A DNA stretch of 64,000 nucleotides from Porphyrobacter sp. (GCA_027533455.1 JAPZUC010000011.1:62001-126000); one strand, 5' to 3'; positions 1 through 11,500 are shown, numbered from the stretch's first letter. Made by a program: numbers and translations. Notes: generated by a model from the letters alone, not told the origin.

Positions 1-1301
1 GTCGCCTTGACCGCAAGCAACGCCGCCAGCACGAAGGCCCCAGCCTCCACCGCGAATACCAACTGGAACGCCGGCCCGACCTCGCCCAGCAAAAGCCGCG
101 CGAGATCAAGCCCGACCGCGCCGAGCAAGCCGCCCAATCCGAAAGCGATGGCCTGCGAAGCGCCCCAGACGCCCATGCGCACGCCTTCGCGCGTTGTTTC
201 TCCGGCGCCGGCCAGACCCATCATCGATCCGATCGCGGCGACCGCGAAGACCCCGTTGCCGAAGCCGAGCACGAGCAGGTTCGCCTCAAGCGGCCACGGC
301 GGGCCGTTGACCGCGGCGAGGCCGAGCGCACCCAGCCCCAGCCCCGAGGCAAGGCAGCCGCCCACCACCCACGGGCGAAGACCCGCAGCGGACTTCCCCG
401 AAAATGCGCTCCCGCCGATCCCGGCAACGATCATGCCGATCAGGATGCCGCCCTGATGGAACTGGCCCACTGTTTTGGTGGAATCGCCCGGCGCCATGTG
501 GAAGATCAGCCCGGCAAAGGGCTCGAGGATCAGATCCTGCATCGAAAAGGCGATCATCGAAACGAAGATGAAGATGGTGAAGCGCCGTGCGGCCGGCTCG
601 TGCCAGATCTCGGCCAACGCGGCGCGAAACTCGGGGGCAGGCGCATCGTCGGCGGCATCGCGGAAATGGCCCGCCTGCCGTTCCAGCCGCCAGGTTGCCA
701 GCACCGTCAGCGCCACCATCACAGCGGCAAGGCCCTGCGCCACCTCGACCAACCGCTCCGGCGAGTAGGGCTTCAAGAGTATGCCGACCGTGATCGCCGA
801 GGCAACGATGCCGCCGACCATCATGATCCATGTCACCGCCGCTGCTGCCGCGCGCCGCTCGGGCGCTACGCCGCTCGCCAGCAGCGCCAGCGCCGAGGTA
901 CCGCCCGCGCCCACGCCCGCACCGATCAGCATATAGGCCAGCACCGCCAGCGCAAAACCGGGGGCAAAGGCCGTGGCCATCAGGATCGTCGCCTGCGTCG
1001 CCAGCAATCCGCCAGCCGCCAGCACGGCCAAGCCGCCGATAATCCACAATGTGCGCGTGTTGCCCTTGTCCGAGGCATGGCCCCACAGCGGCCGGCCAAG
1101 CTGGACGGCATAATGCCACGCCACCAACCCGGCAGGGATCGCGGCGAGCAGCTTCAGCTCGACCACCATGATGCGGTTGAGCACGGTCGTCGCCAGCATC
1201 ACCAGCGCGCCGATCGCGGCCTGCACCAGTCCGATGCGAACAATCCCGAGCCAGCCGAAGCCCTGCGCGCGCGTGACCGGGGAGGCAATCGGGGCGTGCA
1301 T
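1..1301 (-). CDS. pucC: PucC-family MFS transporter of the photosynthesis cluster (3' end beyond the window)
   Basis: A minus-strand frame stays open from an ATG at 1301 to the window edge (433 codons seen, no stop reached). It starts MHAPIASPVTRAQGFGWLGIV-like, continues with LNRIMVVEL and predicted membrane helices, and resembles the PucC/LhaA major-facilitator family; the second member in this window, lhaA, has the same LNRVMVVEL segment. Its ATG overlaps the bchG TGA (TGATG), so the two are translationally coupled. In related phototrophs this gene lies between bchG and bchP (bch2/pucC) and is linked to bacteriochlorophyll handling or light-harvesting assembly. The exact role is inferred from position. 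The C-terminus is missing. Confidence 0.85.
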   Translation of the reverse strand, partial: MHAPIASPVTRAQGFGWLGIVRIGLVQAAIGALVMLATTVLNRIMVVELKLLAAIPAGLVAWHYAVQLGRPLWGHASDKGNTRTLWIIGGLAVLAAGGLLATQATILMATAFAPGFALAVLAYMLIGAGVGAGGTSALALLASGVAPERRAAAAAVTWIMMVGGIVASAITVGILLKPYSPERLVEVAQGLAAVMVALTVLATWRLERQAGHFRDAADDAPAPEFRAALAEIWHEPAARRFTIFIFVSMIAFSMQDLILEPFAGLIFHMAPGDSTKTVGQFHQGGILIGMIVAGIGGSAFSGKSAAGLRPWVVGGCLASGLGLGALGLAAVNGPPWPLEANLLVLGFGNGVFAVAAIGSMMGLAGAGETTREGVRMGVWGASQAIAFGLGGLLGAVGLDLARLLLGEVGPAFQLVFAVEAGAFVLAALLAVKA

Positions 1302-2215
1302 CAGATATAGCCCCCGAGGCCGAGCGCCGCGGCCAGCATCCCCAGCACATAAAGCGTCACGCCCACGCCATTGTACCAGGGCGCATATTTGGCCGGGTCG
1401 CGCAGCAATTTGGGCATCGCGGCAATCTGCGCGACCAACACACCGGCCACGATCGCCGCCGAGAGTGCATATCCCCACACCAGAAGCAGCGCGATCACCA
1501 CGACCTGCGCACCTGCCATGGTGAGGCACGCGAGCCTTGCAGCGGAACTCACGCCCAGCACCACGGGAAGCGAAGTCATTCCTGTCTGGCGGTCACCCTC
1601 CACCGCTTTGAAGTCGTTCAGCACCATGATCCCGTGCGCGCCGAGCGAATAGAGAACCAGCACCGCGATCACCTGGGGCGATGGCATCGCGCCCAGCATC
1701 ACGGTCGCGCCGGTGAACCAGCTCAGGCCCTCATAGGTGAGCCCGCACACCAGCGGGCCGAGCCAGCCATTGGCCTTGAAACGCAGCGGCGGCGCGGAAT
1801 AGGCCCAGGCAAAGGCGAGGCCGACCAGACCGGCGATGAACACCAGCGGGCCAAGCAGCCAGCCGATGCTGGCCGAGACGAGACTGGCGAAAATGGCGAT
1901 ATAGAGGCCCCAGTGGCCCGGAATGCGGCCCGAGGGGATCGGGCGGTGGGGTTCGTTGATGGCATCGACGTGGCGGTCGAACCAGTCGTTCACCGCCTGG
2001 GACGTCCCGCACACCAGCGGCCCGGCCAGCAGCACGCCGCCCGCTACGAACCAAAGGCGGCCATCAAGCCCGGCACCGGACGAAACCGCGCCGCACATGA
2101 AGGCCCACATCGGCGGGAACCAGGTAATCGGCTTCAGCAGTTCAAGGATGTCGGCCGGTCGCAGCCGGGCGGCCGGCTTGGGCACGGTGCGAGTCGAGGG
2201 TACCGAGTGCTCCAT
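1301..2215 (-). CDS. bchG: Bacteriochlorophyll a synthase (UbiA family)
   Basis: The 304-aa polytopic membrane prenyltransferase esterifies bacteriochlorophyllide a with (geranyl)geranyl or phytyl diphosphate, the last step of pigment synthesis. Both Asp-rich, Mg-diphosphate-binding motifs of the UbiA superfamily are visible: NDWFDRHVDAINEPHRPIPSG at residues 76-96 and NDFKAVEGDRQTG starting at residue 200. The PHRPIPSGR segment is typical of chlorophyll synthases. The length matches the family. It is the first gene of the minus-strand bchG-pucC unit. A sigma70-like promoter with an overlapping PpsR-type operator lies just upstream (2245-2277). Confidence 0.96.
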   Translation of the reverse strand: MEHSVPSTRTVPKPAARLRPADILELLKPITWFPPMWAFMCGAVSSGAGLDGRLWFVAGGVLLAGPLVCGTSQAVNDWFDRHVDAINEPHRPIPSGRIPGHWGLYIAIFASLVSASIGWLLGPLVFIAGLVGLAFAWAYSAPPLRFKANGWLGPLVCGLTYEGLSWFTGATVMLGAMPSPQVIAVLVLYSLGAHGIMVLNDFKAVEGDRQTGMTSLPVVLGVSSAARLACLTMAGAQVVVIALLLVWGYALSAAIVAGVLVAQIAAMPKLLRDPAKYAPWYNGVGVTLYVLGMLAAALGLGGYI

Positions 2216-2244
2216 TTTTCGAGGCTATGCCTGACAGAACAGAG

Positions 2245-2262
2245 CGTCAAATTATTTTGACA
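2245..2262. promoter_or_regulatory. Candidate PpsR/CrtJ operator over the bchG promoter
   Basis: The 18-bp element CGTCAAATTATTTTGACA fits the known PpsR consensus TGT-N12-ACA with one outer mismatch. It overlaps the -10 hexamer and spacer of the bchG promoter. It agrees at 15 of 18 positions with the element at 5019-5036 before bchF. Repression by the neighbouring PpsR is inferred from this match. Confidence 0.6.
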
Positions 2263-2277
2263 CTATATTTGTGTCAA
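2249..2277 (-). promoter_or_regulatory. Predicted sigma70-like promoter of bchG-pucC
   Basis: On the minus strand a perfect TTGACA (2277-2272) is followed after exactly 17 bp by TAATTT (2254-2249), about 34 bp before the bchG ATG. The hexamers and spacing are seen directly; promoter activity is inferred. Confidence 0.6.
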
Positions 2278-2279
2278 AA
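2255..2279. repeat. 9-bp inverted repeat TTTTGACAC / GTGTCAAAA
   Basis: Perfect 9-bp arms (2255-2263 and 2271-2279) flank a 7-bp AT spacer. The repeat shares its left arm with the candidate PpsR operator and its right arm with the -35 element of bchG. Further TGTCA/TGACA half sites follow at 2321, 2336 and 2348; the last two form a 17-bp inverted pair (2336-2352). Confidence 0.6.
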
Positions 2280-2521
2280 CCCGCTTTTGGCGTTCAAATT
2301 CGTAAATTCGGTAAAGGCTATGTCACTTGGGGACGTGTCAAGCAGCCTGACAGTTGGAATGGATTCGGCTTACGGAAGGCCGTTCGGTCGGCGCGTTTGC
2401 AGCCGCCCCAGACCCACGCTCGACCCCCTCCAGACCCCTCTCGGGGCCGCTCAGCTTCCGCTTTGCGGGTTGTTTGGAAAGGGGCGATTTGCTGCGGACA
2501 ATTGCCCTACAGGCGGGAAGA
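2280..2521. other. Gene-free stretch between bchG promoter and ppsR
   Basis: No coding frame here is convincing. The stretch holds TGTCA/TGACA half sites (2321-2352) and a G-rich strand asymmetry at 2400-2450. The segment 2420-2439 is an exact reverse-complement copy of 20821-20840. A short CCCC-TCTC-GGGG hairpin lies at about 2436-2447. Confidence 0.6.
2420..2439 (-). repeat. 20-bp dispersed intergenic repeat, copy 1
   Basis: Read on the minus strand the segment is AGGGGTCTGGAGGGGGTCGA, identical over 20 bp to 20821-20840. Both copies are intergenic and flanked by further GGGTCTGG units. Confidence 0.6.
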
Positions 2522-3943
2522 TTACTCGCCGTCACCCGTCAGATTGCCGAGACCGTAGCGGTGGAGCTTTGAATAGAGGCTCTGGCGTGAAAGCCCGAGG
2601 ATTTCGGCCGCCGAGGCGCGATTATCCGAGGTATAGCTTAGCGCCGCCTCGATGCAGAGCCGCTCGATCAGATCGGTGCTCTCGCGCACGATGTCTTTCA
2701 GGCTCATGCGCCCGACCAGCTCGGTGAGCTGTTCGACCGAGCGCGGCATGTCCTGCGAGCCGGGCGGGAGATCGCGCATCCGGCGGCCCACGGGGCGGAT
2801 CACGAAGGCGTAATAGCCACCCTCACCCGAGGTACGAACTGCTGACAATTCAACAGGTTCGCCTTCAATATCGTGTCCGACGCGCAGGACCGTCGCAACA
2901 TTGCGCGCGGCACCGTGCTGGTCGATCTGCCCCTCGATCAGATCAAGGTCGATGCCTGGCCGGCCGATGGATTCCGACAGATGCCGCCCGCGCAGCTGAT
3001 CGACGCTGGCAGCCTGGAGCATCTCGACGAATGCCGCGTTGGCGGTAACGATCTCGAGGTTGCTGTCAGCGACCACGAAGGCGTCCGGCATCTGGTCGAC
3101 CAGTGCCAGAACGGGGGAAAACTCGCCTGCCGGACGATCGGTCGCCGGGACGAGGCGCACCAGCAGGAACTGGCCGCGGTCCTGGGTAAAGCCGCTGACG
3201 GCCGCCATTACCTCGCGCTGGCCGCGAGCAATGCGAATCCGGCCCGGGCTGACGGTGTCCGAGACAAGCGCCGCGCCGACCAGCGACTGCACCGCATCGT
3301 GGGAACTTTTATCGATGAAAGTCAGAATCTTCTTGCCCGCAAGGCTCGCCGGACGCGCGCCGACGAGGGTATGGGCCGCGGGATTGGCCTCGCGGATTCG
3401 CAGCGTCCCGGCTTCGACGATCATCACCGGCTCGGTCGACCGTTCAAACAGCATACGGTAGCGCGCTTCAAGCTGGCGCATCCGCAGATAATCTCGCTCG
3501 AGCGATTGCTGGACCTGCAACAGGCGCTGCTGGAGCTTGCCGGCCTCGCGCAGATCGCGTCCAAAGGCGATACGATGCTCGCCCCCGTTGACGCTGAGTA
3601 CGGCATAGCGGATCGGCACGTCACCATCGCGCGACGGGTGGTTCACCTGCCGCCAATGCTGCACCTCGCCGCGTCGGGCAGCCGCAAGCATCTCCATGAT
3701 TTTGGGGCGGGATTCGTCCGTGACGGTCTCGATCCAATTGGTGCCGACGAGGTTGGCAAAGCTTGGAAACTCGCGCGGATCAAAGGCCGCATCGAGGATC
3801 GTTCCGGTATCATCGAGCACCAGCGTCACGTCGCCGGCGACCATAGCCAGCTTCATCGCAGCATCTGCGTCAAGCGTGTCGAACAGTTCGGCAGCCTTGC
3901 CGAACGGGTGCTTGCCTTCGATGCTGTGTTTGCGGGTGAGCAT
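2522..3943 (-). CDS. ppsR: Transcriptional repressor PpsR/CrtJ
   Basis: The 473-aa regulator represses photosynthesis genes under oxygen. It has an N-terminal region and PAS-like sensor repeats (about residues 30-380, e.g. FERSTEPVMIVEAGTLRIREANPAA) joined by a Q-rich helical linker near residues 135-160. It ends in a Fis-type helix-turn-helix (NRASAAEILGLSRQSLYSKLHRYGL). Length and order match PpsR/CrtJ. Only one cysteine is present, C430, just before the helix-turn-helix. The second redox cysteine of the Rhodobacter proteins has no counterpart. The gene lies 11 bp downstream of ppaA in the same transcript, as expected for a repressor/antirepressor pair. Confidence 0.95.
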   Translation of the reverse strand: MLTRKHSIEGKHPFGKAAELFDTLDADAAMKLAMVAGDVTLVLDDTGTILDAAFDPREFPSFANLVGTNWIETVTDESRPKIMEMLAAARRGEVQHWRQVNHPSRDGDVPIRYAVLSVNGGEHRIAFGRDLREAGKLQQRLLQVQQSLERDYLRMRQLEARYRMLFERSTEPVMIVEAGTLRIREANPAAHTLVGARPASLAGKKILTFIDKSSHDAVQSLVGAALVSDTVSPGRIRIARGQREVMAAVSGFTQDRGQFLLVRLVPATDRPAGEFSPVLALVDQMPDAFVVADSNLEIVTANAAFVEMLQAASVDQLRGRHLSESIGRPGIDLDLIEGQIDQHGAARNVATVLRVGHDIEGEPVELSAVRTSGEGGYYAFVIRPVGRRMRDLPPGSQDMPRSVEQLTELVGRMSLKDIVRESTDLIERLCIEAALSYTSDNRASAAEILGLSRQSLYSKLHRYGLGNLTGDGE

Positions 3944-3954
3944 GGTGCTGGAAC

Positions 3955-4848
3955 CTATCCGAGGTTCATTGCACGAGTAGCGGTTGCCTTCACCAGCCCG
4001 TTGGCAAACTCGAGCGCAGCAAGCGCATCCGCCCCCGTGCCGTCGGCGCCCACTTCAACCGCAATGCGAGGGTTTTCGTTGATCATTCGTCCGCCGACAA
4101 GCACGATGATGTGAGGGTTGGCGGAGACGTTGCGCACCGCCCGGATGAGGTTGCTCAATGCGCCGCTAGGGCAGTCACGTGCGAGCGTCAATCCAATGAG
4201 ATCGAAGGGCTGCCGCGCGATTCTATCCAGCAGTTCGCGCCGTTCCGGCTTGACCAGCGCCTCGCTACGCCAGCCACCGCGGGCAAAGACTTCATCGATC
4301 ATCAGCGTGCCGAAATTGTGGTGGTCACCCGGCATGGGGGAGAACAGCGCGCTGTACGGCAGGGCGAGCGCAGCCAGATCCACCGGCGCGCGTGCGGCCA
4401 CTTCGCGCATCACTTCCTGGAGGCGCCACAAACCCATTGTAACATCGAGGAAATCACACTCGTCCCGCTCCCACATCTCGCCCAATTTGCGGGCGGCGGG
4501 GGCAAGCAGATCGAGGCAGATGGTCTCGACACTGGCGCCGTTGGCGATGAAGCCGTCGACCTCCGAGAGCAGGCTGGCCGCTTCGAGCCGGAGCGGAAGC
4601 GTGGCGAAGCGCGCGGCCTCTTCGGGGGAAATGGTGCGGAAGCGGCGCTGACGGGCGCGGCCTTCGGCGATGTTATGGGCCATCAGCAAGCGAGGAATGA
4701 TCTCGCTCTCAATGATGGTGTTGACCGAGTCGGGCTGATCCGGGTGAGCGGCGGTGCGCCTTCGAACCGCATCAAGCGGTGCCGAAATCACGCCTCGCAG
4801 TACAGCAGAGCCTGCACCGAACATTCCAGAAGCCTTGGACTCTCCCAT
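3955..4848 (-). CDS. ppaA: PpaA/AerR-type cobalamin-binding antirepressor
   Basis: A 297-aa protein with a B12-binding-like C-terminal half. The DxHxxG cobalamin motif is read as GDHHNFG (D175, H177, G180), followed by a Rossmann-like half ending in IIVLVGGRMINENPRIAVEVGADG. Proteins of this type (AerR, PpaA) bind hydroxocobalamin and antagonise PpsR/CrtJ in response to light or redox. A GGGAGGG ribosome-binding site lies 11 nt before the chosen ATG. It is the first gene of the ppaA-ppsR pair and is divergent from the bchF operon, sharing its 242-bp control region. Confidence 0.92.
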   Translation of the reverse strand: MGESKASGMFGAGSAVLRGVISAPLDAVRRRTAAHPDQPDSVNTIIESEIIPRLLMAHNIAEGRARQRRFRTISPEEAARFATLPLRLEAASLLSEVDGFIANGASVETICLDLLAPAARKLGEMWERDECDFLDVTMGLWRLQEVMREVAARAPVDLAALALPYSALFSPMPGDHHNFGTLMIDEVFARGGWRSEALVKPERRELLDRIARQPFDLIGLTLARDCPSGALSNLIRAVRNVSANPHIIVLVGGRMINENPRIAVEVGADGTGADALAALEFANGLVKATATRAMNLG

Positions 4849-5018
4849 TCGTCAGACCCTCCCAGGTCGTGCGGACGAACCTTCCGCAGGAGGTAGTGGC
4901 TGCACCCCAGAACAGCCTTGGCCCTGATCCCGAAAAGCCAACGACTCTTCTCTACGCCTTTTTCACTCATGGCGCAAACGGCCTTACCTAGGTTGCTCAA
5001 ACCGTCAACAGGAATGAA

Positions 5019-5036
5019 CGTCCAATTCATTTGACA
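5019..5036. promoter_or_regulatory. Candidate PpsR/CrtJ operator before bchF
   Basis: CGTCCAATTCATTTGACA fits TGT-N12-ACA with one outer mismatch and matches the bchG element at 15 of 18 positions. Its right half contains the TTGACA -35 box at 5031-5036, so binding would block polymerase. Confidence 0.6.
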
Positions 5037-5059
5037 CTTAAGTTGGAAAGGGTAATGAT
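5031..5059 (+). promoter_or_regulatory. Predicted sigma70-like promoter of the bchF-hemA operon
   Basis: TTGACA at 5031-5036, a 17-bp spacer, then AATGAT at 5054-5059. The bchF ATG is about 30 bp downstream. The -35 hexamer is perfect and the -10 is poor, as expected for a repressed or activator-assisted promoter. Confidence 0.5.
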
Positions 5060-5090
5060 CCGAGTCTGAGAGAAAAGGCTAACGCAACAA

Positions 5091-6940
<1,850 letters not shown>

Positions 6941-6943
6941 GCG

Positions 6944-8518
6944 ATGCAACTGGCAGTCTGGACATATGAAGGCCCCCCGCACGTCGGCGCGATGCGCGTG
7001 GCGACGGCGATGGAAAAGCTCCACTACGTGCTTCACGCACCGCAGGGCGATACCTATGCGGACCTGCTGTTCACGATGATCGAACGGCGCGGCAAGCGCC
7101 CGCCGGTCACCTACACCACCTTTGAAGCGCGCGATCTGGGCAAGGATACCGCGCAGATCTTCCAGGACGCCGCGCGCGACGCAGTCGCCCGCTTCAACCC
7201 GCAGGCGATCATCGTCGGCGCATCCTGCACCGCCGAACTGATCCAGGATGATCCGGCCGGCTTGTCGGAAGCGATGGGACTTCCCTGCCCGGTCATCCCT
7301 CTCGAACTGCCTAGCTACCAGCGGAAAGAAAACTGGGGCGCAGCCGAGACATTCTACCAGATCGTGCGCCAGCTGGCCGACAAGTCGGTTGTGCGCGAGC
7401 CACGCGAAGGCCGTGCGGCCCGCGCCAATATCCTTGGCCCGACCGCATTGGGCTTCCGCCACCGCGATGATCTCGTCGAGATCCGCAAGATTCTTGCCCT
7501 GCTGGGTGTCGAGGTCAATCTCGTCGCTCCGCTGGGTGCCACCCCGGAGGACATCACGAGGATCGGCCACGCCGATTTCAACATCGTCCTCTACCCTGAA
7601 ATCGCAGATGAGGCCGCCCGCTGGCTCGAAAAGACTTTCGATCAGCCCGCAGTGCGGACCATCCCTATCGGCGTGGGAGCGACTCGCTCTTTCATTGCCG
7701 ACGTCGCCGAGCTGGCAGGTGCAGATCCCACGCCTGCCCTCGGCGACACCTCTTCCCGGATGCCCTGGTGGTCACGGTCGGTCGATTCGACCTATCTCAC
7801 CTCCAAGCGCGTCTTCATATTTGGTGATGCGACCCACGCCGTCGCCGCCGCCCGCATCGCGCGTGAGGAACTCGGCTTCGAGGTCTGTGGCCTCGGCTGC
7901 TATGCCCGCGAATTCGCCCGCGAAGTGCGTGCCGAAGCTGCGCGCTGCGGCATCGAGGCGCTGATCACCGATGATCACCTCGCCGTTGAAGATGCCATCG
8001 CCGCCGCCGCGCCCGAACTTGTGCTCGGCACTCAAATGGAACGCCACATCGCCAAGCGTTTGGGCATCCCCTGCGCCGTCATCTCCGCGCCGGTGCATGT
8101 GCAGGATTTCCCCGCGCGCCACTCGCCCCAGATGGGCTTCGAAGGCGCCAACGTGATCTTCGACACCTGGGTCCATCCGCTGGTTATGGGCCTGGAGGAG
8201 CACCTCCTCACCATGTTCCGGGAGGACTTCGAGTTCTCGGATGAGGCAGGCGCATCGCACCACGCGGCGCATAGCCCGCGCAAGGCCGCGATGGCGGACC
8301 CCCTATCGGAAGCCCCGGTCGAAGATATTCCTGCTCCCGCTTTCACGGACGAGCCCGGCTCGCTCTGGACTGCCGAGGCCGAACGGGAACTCAAGAAAAT
8401 TCCCTTCTTCGTGCGCGGCAAGGCCCGTCGCAACACCGAGAACTTCGCCGCTTCCGAAGGACGCCGGCAGATCGATCTCGAAACCCTCTATGACGCCAAG
8501 GCGCATTATGCACGGTAG
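6944..8518 (+). CDS. bchB: Light-independent protochlorophyllide reductase subunit B
   Basis: A 524-aa partner of BchN. The nitrogenase-like fold spans about residues 1-420 ([29 protein letters not shown] at the start; [16 protein letters not shown] in the middle). A C-terminal domain ends [17 protein letters not shown], typical of BchB and thought to help position the substrate. In the family an Asp from BchB supplies the fourth cluster ligand. A GGAG site precedes the ATG. The 3' end overlaps bchH by 11 bp. Confidence 0.96.
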   Translation: MQLAVWTYEGPPHVGAMRVATAMEKLHYVLHAPQGDTYADLLFTMIERRGKRPPVTYTTFEARDLGKDTAQIFQDAARDAVARFNPQAIIVGASCTAELIQDDPAGLSEAMGLPCPVIPLELPSYQRKENWGAAETFYQIVRQLADKSVVREPREGRAARANILGPTALGFRHRDDLVEIRKILALLGVEVNLVAPLGATPEDITRIGHADFNIVLYPEIADEAARWLEKTFDQPAVRTIPIGVGATRSFIADVAELAGADPTPALGDTSSRMPWWSRSVDSTYLTSKRVFIFGDATHAVAAARIAREELGFEVCGLGCYAREFAREVRAEAARCGIEALITDDHLAVEDAIAAAAPELVLGTQMERHIAKRLGIPCAVISAPVHVQDFPARHSPQMGFEGANVIFDTWVHPLVMGLEEHLLTMFREDFEFSDEAGASHHAAHSPRKAAMADPLSEAPVEDIPAPAFTDEPGSLWTAEAERELKKIPFFVRGKARRNTENFAASEGRRQIDLETLYDAKAHYAR

Positions 8519-11500
8519 TGTCGCCTCGGCCTCCTCGGTGGACCCGCGCGCACCTGTCCAGGTGGTGATCGTTACGCTCGACAACCACCTCAAGGGTGCG
8601 GTTGATCGCGCCGAGGAAGCGCTTGCGAAGGAAGGCATCGACCTGTCGCTCCACGCTGCATCCGAATGGGGCAGCGACGCCGCTGAGCTGGAAATCGCCA
8701 AAGCCGCTATCGCAGGAGCGGACATCGTCATCGCGACGATGCTGTTCCTCGACGATCACATTCGCGCCATCCTCCCCACTCTCGAAGCGCGGCGCGAAGA
8801 TTGCGACGCGATGGTCTGCCTGATGAGCGCGGGCGAGGTGGTCAAGCTGACCAAGATGGGCGGCTACCGGATGGACGCGCCGGCCAAGGGCCCGCTCGCC
8901 CTTCTCAAGAAGCTGCGCGGCAATGCGGGTAAGGACGGCAAGCCCAATTCGGGCGCTGGCCAGATGAAGATGCTGCGCCGCCTGCCCAAGATCCTGCGCT
9001 TCATTCCCGGCACCGCGCAAGATGTGCGCGCCTATTTCCTCACGCTGCAATACTGGCTGGCGGGTTCAGACGAGAATGTCGTCGCCATGGTCCGCGCTCT
9101 GATCGACCGCTATGCCGCAGGCGAGCGGATGTATCGCCGCGGCAGCACCAAGGCGGACGCGCCGCTCGAATATCCTGAGACCGGGGTCTATCACCCAGCT
9201 ACGCAGCAGCGCATTTCCGAAAGCCTGCGGCTCCTGCCTACCGCCAAGGGGCGCGAAGGCGCCGTTGGCCTGATCCTGCTGCGTTCGTACCTTCTGGGCC
9301 GCGACTGCGCGCATTACGACGGTGCGATTGCCGCATTTGAGGCTGCAGGATTGAAGGTCGTCCCGGTTTTTGCCGCAGGGCTTGATGCGCGCCCGGCGAT
9401 CGAGGAGTTCTTCATCGGTCCCGATGGCAAGCCGACAGTCGACGCCATCGTCAACCTCACCGGCTTCAGCCTTGTGGGCGGTCCTGCCTATTCCGACGCG
9501 CATGCCGCGCGCGAAATGCTGGGCCATCTCGACCTGCCCTATCTTGCCGCCCATGCGATCGAGTTCCAGACCATCGAGGAGTGGGCGCATCGCCCCCAGG
9601 GGCTTCTGCCGCTTGAATCCACAATGATGGTCGCCCTTCCCGAGCTTGACGGCTCGACTGTCCCGCACGTGTATGGCGGACGTGCGGGACAGTCGGGAGC
9701 AGGCTGCAGCGGTTGTGATCGCCGCTGCGCCCGCCCCACCTCACACAAGGCGCGGCCGATGCAGGCCTGCCCCGAACGCGCCGAGGCGCTGGCGGCCAAG
9801 ACGCTGAAGCTGATCCAGCTGCGCCGCTCCGAGCGCGCGGCCCGCAAGCTTGCCATCGTCATTTTCAACTTCCCGCCCAATGCCGGCGCGACCGGGACTG
9901 CGGCCTTCATGGGCGTGCATGAATCCCTCTACGCGACCCTTCAGCGCCTCAAGGCCGAAGGATACGAAGTCGAAGTGCCCGCCAGCATCGACGCGATGCG
10001 CGACGCGCTTCTCAAGGGAAATGCCGAACGTTTCGGCAGCGACGCCAATGTCGCCCACCGCATTCCGGCTGACGAACACGTCCGCCGCGAGAAGCACCTT
10101 GCCGAGATCGAAGCTGCTTGGGGCCCTGCGCCCGGCAAGCAGTTGTCGGACGGCGGGCATATCCTCGTCCAGGGCGCCCAGTTCGGCAATGTCTTTGTCG
10201 GCGTCCAGCCCGGCTTCGGTTACGAGGGCGATCCGATGCGCCTGCTGTTCGAGGGCACCTTTGCCCCGACCCACGCCTTCAGCGCCTTCTACCGCTATAT
10301 CCGCGAGGATTTCGGCGCCCATGCGGTGCTGCATTTCGGCACCCACGGCGCGCTCGAATTCATGCCCGGCAAGCAGGCCGGGATGTCAGGCAAGTGCTGG
10401 CCGGACCGTCTGATCGGCGACATACCCAATTTCTACCTCTATGCTGCCAACAACCCTTCGGAAGGGATGCTCGCCAAGCGCCGTTCGGGCGCCACGCTGA
10501 TCAGCTATCTCACCCCGCCGCTGGCACAGGCCGGGCTCTACAAGGGCCTGTCCGAGCTCAAGGCGAGTGTGGACCGCTGGCGCGCGACGATCGACGATGC
10601 CGATCATGCCGACGAGCGTGCCGATCTGGCCGCGATGATCGCCGACCAGTGCGAGGCGCTCGACATCGCCTATGACGAGATCGGCGAATTGCCGGCCCGT
10701 CTCTACGAGATGGAGCAATCGCTCATCCCGCATGGCCTGCACATCTTTGGCCGCAACCCTTCGGGCGCCGAGCGCGAGGATATGCTCGATGCCATGATGG
10801 AGGCCGGCAGCCACGATGGCCCGACGCCCGACCGGGCGCGGCTCGCGGCACTGCTTGATTCCTCCGACGAGATGGGCTCGCTCATCCACGCGCTCGACGG
10901 CGGCTATGTCGCTCCCGCCCCGGGCGGCGATGTCGTGGTGAACCCCGATGTGCTGCCCACCGGGCGCAACATCCACGGTTTCGATCCTTTCCTCATGCCT
11001 TCAGCCTATGCCTGCCGCCTTGGCAGCGAACAGGCCGAACAGCTTATCGCGCGCCATGTAAACGGCGGACAGCCCTTCCCGGAAAGCATCGCGATGGTGC
11101 TGTGGGGCACTGACAACATGAAGTCCGAAGGGGTCCAGATCGCCCAGGCGATGACGCTGATGGGCGCACGGCCCCGGCGCGACACCTATGGTCGCCTCGC
11201 CGGGGCGGAACTGATCCCGCTGGCAGACCTGGGCCGTCCGCGGATCGACGTAGTGATGACCCTCTCGGGCATCTTCCGCGACCTCCTGCCGATGCAGACC
11301 CGGATGCTCGCCGAAGCTGCGCTGCTTGCCAGCCAGGCCGACGAAACAGTCGAAGCGAACTTTGTCCGCAAGCACACGCTGGTGCATCAAGCCAAGCACG
11401 GCTGCGAGTTCGAAACCGCCGCCTTGCGCGTTTTCTCGAATGCCGAAGGGGCTTACGGCGCCAACGTCAACCAGATGATCGAAGGCGGCGTCTGGGCCGA

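Larger units (their letters stand above)
4849..5090. other. Divergent control region between ppaA and bchF
   Basis: This 242-bp region contains no credible gene. It holds the putative bchF promoter and PpsR-type operator (5019-5059). A weaker minus-strand TTGACG-like box near 5000-5010 could serve ppaA. Shared control of the regulator pair and the biosynthetic operon is inferred. Confidence 0.6.

Noticed and set aside
2873..4114. A 413-codon plus-strand frame opposite ppsR and ppaA
   Set aside because: Antisense shadow spanning two genes; no family likeness.
8241..8507. N-terminal extension of bchH into bchB
   Set aside because: The ATG at 8508 has a ribosome-binding site and gives the usual BchH start; the extension only reads bchB out of frame.
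9655..9695. Reading the bchH hairpin as a rho-independent terminator
   Set aside because: No U-tract follows and the operon continues with bchL and bchM; kept as an unexplained structure instead.
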